Source: Hyphomicrobiales bacterium
GTDB lineage: Bacteria > Pseudomonadota > Alphaproteobacteria > Rhizobiales > Rhizobiaceae
Assembly: GCA_900471605.1 (NCBI GenBank)
Contig: UCEY01000001.1
Coordinates: 62,001-126,000, forward strand
Reading direction: 5' to 3'
Length of the DNA: 64,000 nucleotides
Shown here: in pieces, positions 59,191 through 64,000 of the stretch
Layout of the letters: every line of letters starts with the position of its first letter
How positions within the stretch are numbered: position 1 is the first letter of the stretch
Translations under genes and position numbers: made by a program
The notes under the pieces: generated by a model
What the model was told of the DNA's origin: nothing
What the model saw: the letters and a program-made list of their open reading frames with translations, nothing else
The model's database searches: none

Positions 59191-61122
59191 TCAGGCGCTC
59201 TGTTTCAGGCCGCTGCCTTCGCGGGCATAACCGTTGGCCTTCAGGATCGCGGTAATCTCGTCCAGCACGCCCGCGTCCTCGATCGTCGCCGGCATCTTCC
59301 ACGGCATGTCGTCGGCGATCTTCTGCATCGTGCCGCGCAGGATCTTGCCGGACCGGGTCTTCGGCAGCTTGTGCACCACCATCACCGTCTTGAACGCCGC
59401 CACGGGACCGATCTCGTTGCGCACCAGTTCAGCCACTTCCCGGGCGATATCGGACGTTTCCCGTGAAACATGGTTCTTGAGCACCACAAACCCGCAAGGA
59501 ATCTGCCCCTTGGTCTTGTCGTGCACCCCGATCACCGCGCATTCGGCGACGTCGGGATGTTTGGCGCAGACCTCCTCCATTGCCCCGGTCGAAAGCCGGT
59601 GGCCGGCGCAGTTGATGATGTCGTCGGTTCGGGCCATCACGAAGATATAGCCGTCCTCGTCCATCATCCCGGCATCCGCCGTCTTGTAATACCCTGGAAA
59701 CTCCTCCAGGCACGCCTCTCGGAACCGCTGGTCGGCGTTCCAGAAGCTGACCAGGCAGCCGGGCGGCAGCGGCAGCTTGATGACGATATTGCCGAGCGTG
59801 CCGCGCGGCACCGGATGTCCGGCGTCGTCCAGCACGTCGAGCGCGTAACCCGGCATCGGCCGCGTCGGAGAACCGTGCTTGACCGGCATCAGCCCGAGAC
59901 CGACGGTGTTGGCGGCGACCGGCCAGCCGGTTTCCGTCTGCCACCAGTGGTCGATCACCGGGATCTTCAGCTTCTGCTCGGCCCATTTCAGGGTCTCCGA
60001 ATCAGCCCGTTCGCCGGCGAGGAAAAGCGCCCGCATGCCTGTCAGGTCGTATTTCTCCACCAGTTCGCCATCGGGATCGTCACGGCGGATGGCACGGAAG
60101 GCCGTCGGCGCGGTGAACAGCACTTTCACGTCATGGTCGCTGACGACCCGCCAGAACGTTCCGGCATCCGGTGTGCCCACCGGCTTGCCCTCGAAGATCA
60201 CGCTCGTATTGCCGGTCAGCAGCGGCCCATAGACGATATAGGAATGGCCGACGACCCAGCCGATATCTGACGCCGTCCAGAACACCTCTCCGGGCCTGAC
60301 GCCGAAGATGTTCTCCATGCTCCAGTGCAACGCCACCATGTGCCCGCCATTGTCGCGCACGACGCCCTTCGGCTGCCCGGTCGTCCCCGACGTGTAGAGG
60401 ATATAGAGCGGATCGGTCGCCTTGACCGGCACGCAGGGCACGTCCCTGCCGCGCGCCTTTTCGACGGTCTGTGCAAAATCCAGCTCTCCCCGCTCCGCCC
60501 GCAACTCGGCGCGGAGCTGCTCACGCTGGAGAATGAGACAATGCTTCGGCTTCACCCGCGCAAGCTCGATCGCCTGGTCGAGCAGCGGCTTGTAGGCGAC
60601 GATACGGCCGGGTTCGAGACCGCAGCTGGCGCTGATCACCAGTTTCGCCTCCGAATCATTCAGCCGCGCCGCCAGTTCCTGCGCCGCAAAACCGCCGAAC
60701 ACGACCGAATGCACAGCACCAAGCCGGGCACAGGCCAGCATCGAAAAGATCGCCTCAGGCACCATCGGCATGTAGATGACGACCCGGTCACCCTTGCTGA
60801 TGCCGAGATCGACGAGAACCGCGGCAATCGCTTTAACCTCGTCGAGAACCTCGGCATAGGTGAAGGTCTTCTGCCTGCCGGTCATGGCGCTGTCGTGGAT
60901 GAAGGCGCGCTGCCCGCCACGGCCAGCCGCCACATGCCGGTCGAGGCAGTTGTAGCAGGTATTGGTCTCGCCGCCGGTGAACCAGCGGCCGTAGACCCCT
61001 TCATCCCGGTCGAAAATCTTTTCCGGTTTCCTGAACCAGTCGATGGCGGTCGAAGCGCTTTTCCAGAACCCTTCCGGATCCTTTTGCCAGCCTTCATAAA
61101 CGTCGAAATAGCGGCTTTGCAT
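59191..61122 (-). CDS. prpE: Propionyl-CoA synthetase
   Basis: From the ATG at 61122 (MQSRYFDVYEGWQKDPEGFW), preceded by GGGAGG, the protein has 643 residues. It is a relative of Acs, with ILYTSGTTGQPKGVVRDNGG, WWQTETGWPVA and FVMARTDDIINCAGHRLSTG; the last phrase and RDNGGH are typical of PrpE rather than Acs. [14 protein letters not shown] holds the regulatory Lys. It activates propionate and can also use acetate. The second acyl-CoA synthetase within 5 kb, it flanks trcR opposite to acs. Confidence 0.93.
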   Translation of the reverse strand: MQSRYFDVYEGWQKDPEGFWKSASTAIDWFRKPEKIFDRDEGVYGRWFTGGETNTCYNCLDRHVAAGRGGQRAFIHDSAMTGRQKTFTYAEVLDEVKAIAAVLVDLGISKGDRVVIYMPMVPEAIFSMLACARLGAVHSVVFGGFAAQELAARLNDSEAKLVISASCGLEPGRIVAYKPLLDQAIELARVKPKHCLILQREQLRAELRAERGELDFAQTVEKARGRDVPCVPVKATDPLYILYTSGTTGQPKGVVRDNGGHMVALHWSMENIFGVRPGEVFWTASDIGWVVGHSYIVYGPLLTGNTSVIFEGKPVGTPDAGTFWRVVSDHDVKVLFTAPTAFRAIRRDDPDGELVEKYDLTGMRALFLAGERADSETLKWAEQKLKIPVIDHWWQTETGWPVAANTVGLGLMPVKHGSPTRPMPGYALDVLDDAGHPVPRGTLGNIVIKLPLPPGCLVSFWNADQRFREACLEEFPGYYKTADAGMMDEDGYIFVMARTDDIINCAGHRLSTGAMEEVCAKHPDVAECAVIGVHDKTKGQIPCGFVVLKNHVSRETSDIAREVAELVRNEIGPVAAFKTVMVVHKLPKTRSGKILRGTMQKIADDMPWKMPATIEDAGVLDEITAILKANGYAREGSGLKQSA

Positions 61123-61228
61123 CTGCACCTCCCGTCACATGAGCACAGCCCGAAGTGAATAATCTAGGGTGTGCGAAAGGCGCCGGAAAGCCCGACGAAA
61201 GCGCTAGGCACTTGGCAAAAGCCTGTTT

Positions 61229-61888
61229 TCAGCGCGCCCCGAAAATGGCCGAACCGACACGCACGCTGGTCGCGCCGAATTCGACCGCCGTCTCGAAATC
61301 GCCGGACATGCCCATAGAGAGCTTTTCGACACCACATTCCTTGGCGAGCTTGGCAAGCAGCGCGAAATGCGGCCCCGGGTTTTCCTCGGCCGGCGGAATG
61401 CACATCAGCCCCTCGATCGAAAGCCCGAGTTCCCGGCGGCAAAGTTCGACGAAGGCAACGGTCTGTTTCGGCTCGATGCCGGCCTTCTGCGGCTCCAGCC
61501 CGGTATTCACCTGCACGTAGAGTTTAGGTGCCCTGCCTTGTTTCCTGATCTCGTCGGCAAGCGCGCGAGCAATCTTTTCCCGGTCCACAGTTTCGATGAC
61601 ATCGAACAGCGCCACCGCGTCCACGGCCTTGTTGGATTGCAGCGGGCCGATCAGATGCAGTTCGATACCGGGCGTCTCGGCCTTCAGCTCCGGCCACTTG
61701 CCCTGGCTTTCCTGCACCCGGTTTTCACCGAATACCCGCTGCCCGGCCGCGATCGCCGGCCGGATGTCTTGCGCATCGAACGTTTTCGAAACCGCGACAA
61801 GCGTCACCGATCCTGCCGAGCGCTTCGACAGACGCTCCGCCTTCCCGATCCGTGCCTTCACATCCTGCAGCCGTTCTTCGACGCTCAT
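61229..61888 (-). CDS. YggS-family PLP homeostasis protein
   Basis: The protein has 219 residues. The PLP Lys is in VTLVAVSKTF, followed by FGENRVQESQGKWPEL, LHLIGPLQSNKAVDAV, VNTGLEPQKAGI and LSMGMSGDFETAVEFGATSVRVGSAIFG. This is the alanine racemase-like fold I protein (YggS/PLPBP), which buffers free PLP and has no known reaction. It is divergent from leuS. Confidence 0.95.
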   Translation of the reverse strand: MSVEERLQDVKARIGKAERLSKRSAGSVTLVAVSKTFDAQDIRPAIAAGQRVFGENRVQESQGKWPELKAETPGIELHLIGPLQSNKAVDAVALFDVIETVDREKIARALADEIRKQGRAPKLYVQVNTGLEPQKAGIEPKQTVAFVELCRRELGLSIEGLMCIPPAEENPGPHFALLAKLAKECGVEKLSMGMSGDFETAVEFGATSVRVGSAIFGAR

Positions 61889-62084
61889 GACCCCATGCCT
61901 TCCGCTTTTACCAGTGCCTTCCGCTTTTCTTGCAAGCTCAGCGCTTAGCCCTCATATAACGCTCTGCCAAGGGTGTTTCGCCCTAAACCTGGCCTTCCCG
62001 ACCCCGTAAAACTTGACGCTTGCGGGGTTTCATGGTGAAGGTCTCGCCCGACTCTTGATCCTGTTTTCCCGGAATATCATTGAA

Positions 62085-64000
62085 ATGGCGACTGAACGTT
62101 ATAATCCGCGCGATGCCGAGCCTCGCTGGCAGCAGATCTGGAACGATGCCAAGGTTTTCGAAACCGACAACGGCGATCCGCGCGAAAAATACTACGTTCT
62201 AGAAATGTTTCCCTATCCGTCTGGCCGCATCCACATGGGCCATGTGCGCAACTACGCCATGGGCGACGTCGTGGCTCGCTACAAGCGCGCCCGCGGCTTC
62301 AACGTCCTGCATCCGATGGGCTGGGACGCGTTCGGCATGCCGGCCGAAAATGCCGCGCGCGACAACAAGGTGCATCCGAAGTCCTGGACCTACCAGAACA
62401 TCGAATCCATGAAGGCGCAGCTGAAGGCCATGGGCCTGTCGCTCGACTGGTCACGCGAATTCGCCACCTGCGACGTCGAATATTACCAGCAGCAGCAGCA
62501 CCTCTTCCTCGACATGATGGAAAAGGGCCTCGTTTATCGCAAGCAGTCCAAGGTCAACTGGGATCCGGTCGACCAGACGGTCCTTGCCAACGAGCAGGTC
62601 ATCGACGGCCGCGGCTGGCGTTCAGGCGCGCTGGTGGAACAGCGCGACCTGGTGCAGTGGTTCTTCAAAATCACCGATTTCAGCCAGGACCTGCTCGACG
62701 CGCTCGATACGCTCGACCAGTGGCCTGAAAAGGTCCGGCTGATGCAGAAGAACTGGATCGGCCGCTCCGAAGGCCTGACGATCCGCTGGGAAATCGTCGG
62801 TTCGACGGCACCCGCCGGCGAGAGCGAAGTCGTGGTCTACACGACCCGCCCTGACACGCTGTTCGGCGCCTCCTTCCTGGCGATCGCCGCCGACCACCCG
62901 CTGGCCAAGGCCGCTGCCGCTCAGAATCCGGCTATCGAAGCTTTCGCCGAAGAATGCCGCCATCACGGAACCTCCCTCGCAGCGCTGGAGACGGCCGAGA
63001 AAAAGGGCATCGACACCGGGATCCGCGTCAGGCATCCGCTTGACCCGTCCTGGGAACTGCCGGTCTATGTCGCCAATTTCGTGTTGATGGATTACGGCAC
63101 CGGCGCCATCTTCGGCTGCCCGTCCGGCGACCAGCGCGACCTGGATTTTGCGCGCAAATACGGGCTGCCGGTCGTTCCGGTCGTCATGCCGAAGGACGGC
63201 GATGCCGCGACCTTTGCCGTCGGTGACACGGCCTATGTCGATGACGGCGTGATGATCAATTCGCGTTTTCTGGACGGCAAGACGACCGACGAAGCCTTTG
63301 CGATCGTCGCCGACCGCTTGTCGGAAACGCTGGTCGGCAACATGCCGCAGGGCGAGCGCAAGGTGAATTTCCGCCTGCGCGACTGGGGAATTTCCCGCCA
63401 GCGTTACTGGGGCTGCCCGATCCCGGTCATCCATTGCGATGATTGCGGCGTCGTTCCGGTGCCGAAGACCGACCTGCCGGTGAAACTGCCGGACGACGTG
63501 ACCTTCGACCTGCCGGGCAACCCGCTCGACCGGCATCCAACCTGGCGTCATGTCGCCTGCCCGCAATGCGGCAAGGATGCGCGCCGCGAGACCGATACGA
63601 TGGACACGTTCGTCGATTCGAGCTGGTATTTCACCCGCTTCACGGCGCCTTGGGAGAAAAATCCCACCGATCCAGCCGTGGCCAACCGCTGGCTCCCGGT
63701 CGACCAGTATATCGGCGGCATCGAGCATGCGATCCTGCATCTGCTCTATTCGCGCTTCTTCACCCGCGCCATGCGCGAAACCGGGCATGTGGACGCCAAG
63801 GAACCCTTCAAGGGCCTGTTCACCCAGGGCATGGTCGTACACGAAACCTACCGCCGCGGCTCCGGCCCGAACGGCGAATGGGTGGCTCCCGCCGATATCA
63901 AGATCGAGGAAGTCGACGGCAAGCGCCGCGCCACCATGCTGAAAGGCGGCGAGGAAGTGACGATCGGCTCGATCGAGAAGATGTCGAAGTCGAAGAAGAA
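62085..64000 (+). CDS. leuS: Leucyl-tRNA synthetase (5' part)
   Basis: The frame is open from the ATG at 62085 to the window end, about 638 codons of the usual 870 or so. It starts [19 protein letters not shown]. The HIGH motif reads HMGH in [16 protein letters not shown]. The editing domain follows ([21 protein letters not shown]), then the [15 protein letters not shown] segment and zinc-type CDDCG and CPQCG cysteines. The KMSKS loop is visible just before the end (EKMSKSKK). It charges tRNA-Leu and edits miscoupled amino acids. Confidence 0.98.
   Translation, partial: MATERYNPRDAEPRWQQIWNDAKVFETDNGDPREKYYVLEMFPYPSGRIHMGHVRNYAMGDVVARYKRARGFNVLHPMGWDAFGMPAENAARDNKVHPKSWTYQNIESMKAQLKAMGLSLDWSREFATCDVEYYQQQQHLFLDMMEKGLVYRKQSKVNWDPVDQTVLANEQVIDGRGWRSGALVEQRDLVQWFFKITDFSQDLLDALDTLDQWPEKVRLMQKNWIGRSEGLTIRWEIVGSTAPAGESEVVVYTTRPDTLFGASFLAIAADHPLAKAAAAQNPAIEAFAEECRHHGTSLAALETAEKKGIDTGIRVRHPLDPSWELPVYVANFVLMDYGTGAIFGCPSGDQRDLDFARKYGLPVVPVVMPKDGDAATFAVGDTAYVDDGVMINSRFLDGKTTDEAFAIVADRLSETLVGNMPQGERKVNFRLRDWGISRQRYWGCPIPVIHCDDCGVVPVPKTDLPVKLPDDVTFDLPGNPLDRHPTWRHVACPQCGKDARRETDTMDTFVDSSWYFTRFTAPWEKNPTDPAVANRWLPVDQYIGGIEHAILHLLYSRFFTRAMRETGHVDAKEPFKGLFTQGMVVHETYRRGSGPNGEWVAPADIKIEEVDGKRRATMLKGGEEVTIGSIEKMSKSKK

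Overview
The window is a GC-rich, densely coded stretch of chromosome from an alphaproteobacterium, most likely a member of the Rhizobiaceae (Rhizobium, Neorhizobium or Agrobacterium-like). The gene content and order support this: obgE-proB-proA-nadD-rsfS-rlmH-envC-ctpA, the giant NAD-glutamate dehydrogenase, trcR (DUF1013), the imuA-imuB-dnaE2 cassette behind an alphaproteobacterial LexA box (GTTC-N7-GTTC), and leuD/leuB split by a RidA gene. Assignments rest on reading the proteins and on family knowledge; no database search was run.

Layout. 1-2152: end of a YbhN-type membrane protein, then an FkbM methyltransferase and a CDP-alcohol phosphatidyltransferase on the minus strand. 2334-6456: a tight plus-strand operon (zinc-less MDR dehydrogenase, 6-pyruvoyl-tetrahydropterin-synthase-like protein, GT4 glycosyltransferase, SAM methyltransferase) facing a RibD-type reductase. 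This looks like a small pathway for a modified pteridine or pyrimidine-like compound. 6663-10103: a TnpB-like N-terminal lobe fused in frame to PspA/IM30, followed by YqiJ and flotillin. 10461-11586: tRNA-Ser(CGA), rplU, rpmA. 11612-13751: two GNAT acetyltransferases and an EEP-family nuclease. 13865-23961: housekeeping run obgE to rppH (GTPase, proline synthesis, NAD synthesis, ribosome silencing, 23S rRNA methylation, cell-wall hydrolase activation, periplasmic proteolysis, RNA decapping). 23981-24743: bacterioferritin and its ferredoxin. 24892-30778: SOS mutasome imuA-imuB-dnaE2 with its LexA box. 30914-36187: small metallopeptidase, CoA lyase, leuD, ridA, leuB and a PAP2 phosphatase. 36238-41370: MHS-family transporter with a large insertion, asd behind a Lys/Thr-rich leader peptide, lytic transglycosylase, carbonic anhydrase. 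41440-50373: pdxY, gdhB, Atg22-like MFS protein, purH. 50459-56102: heparinase-like protein, RsmB-type methyltransferase, htpX, sdhAF4-like gene, secreted nuclease, Sel1 protein. 56232-64000: acs, trcR, prpE, yggS-type PLP protein, and the 5' two thirds of leuS.

The most unusual items are: (1) the RuvC-less TnpB-like lobe fused to PspA next to flotillin, with an internal Shine-Dalgarno and start codon that could also give free PspA; (2) the pterin-like cluster, whose PTPS homologue has lost the catalytic Cys, Asp and His and one zinc ligand, and whose MDR dehydrogenase has lost its zinc site; (3) a promoter, 39-codon Lys/Thr-rich leader peptide and hairpins ahead of asd, a candidate attenuator; (4) the MHS transporter with an extra domain of about 170 residues.
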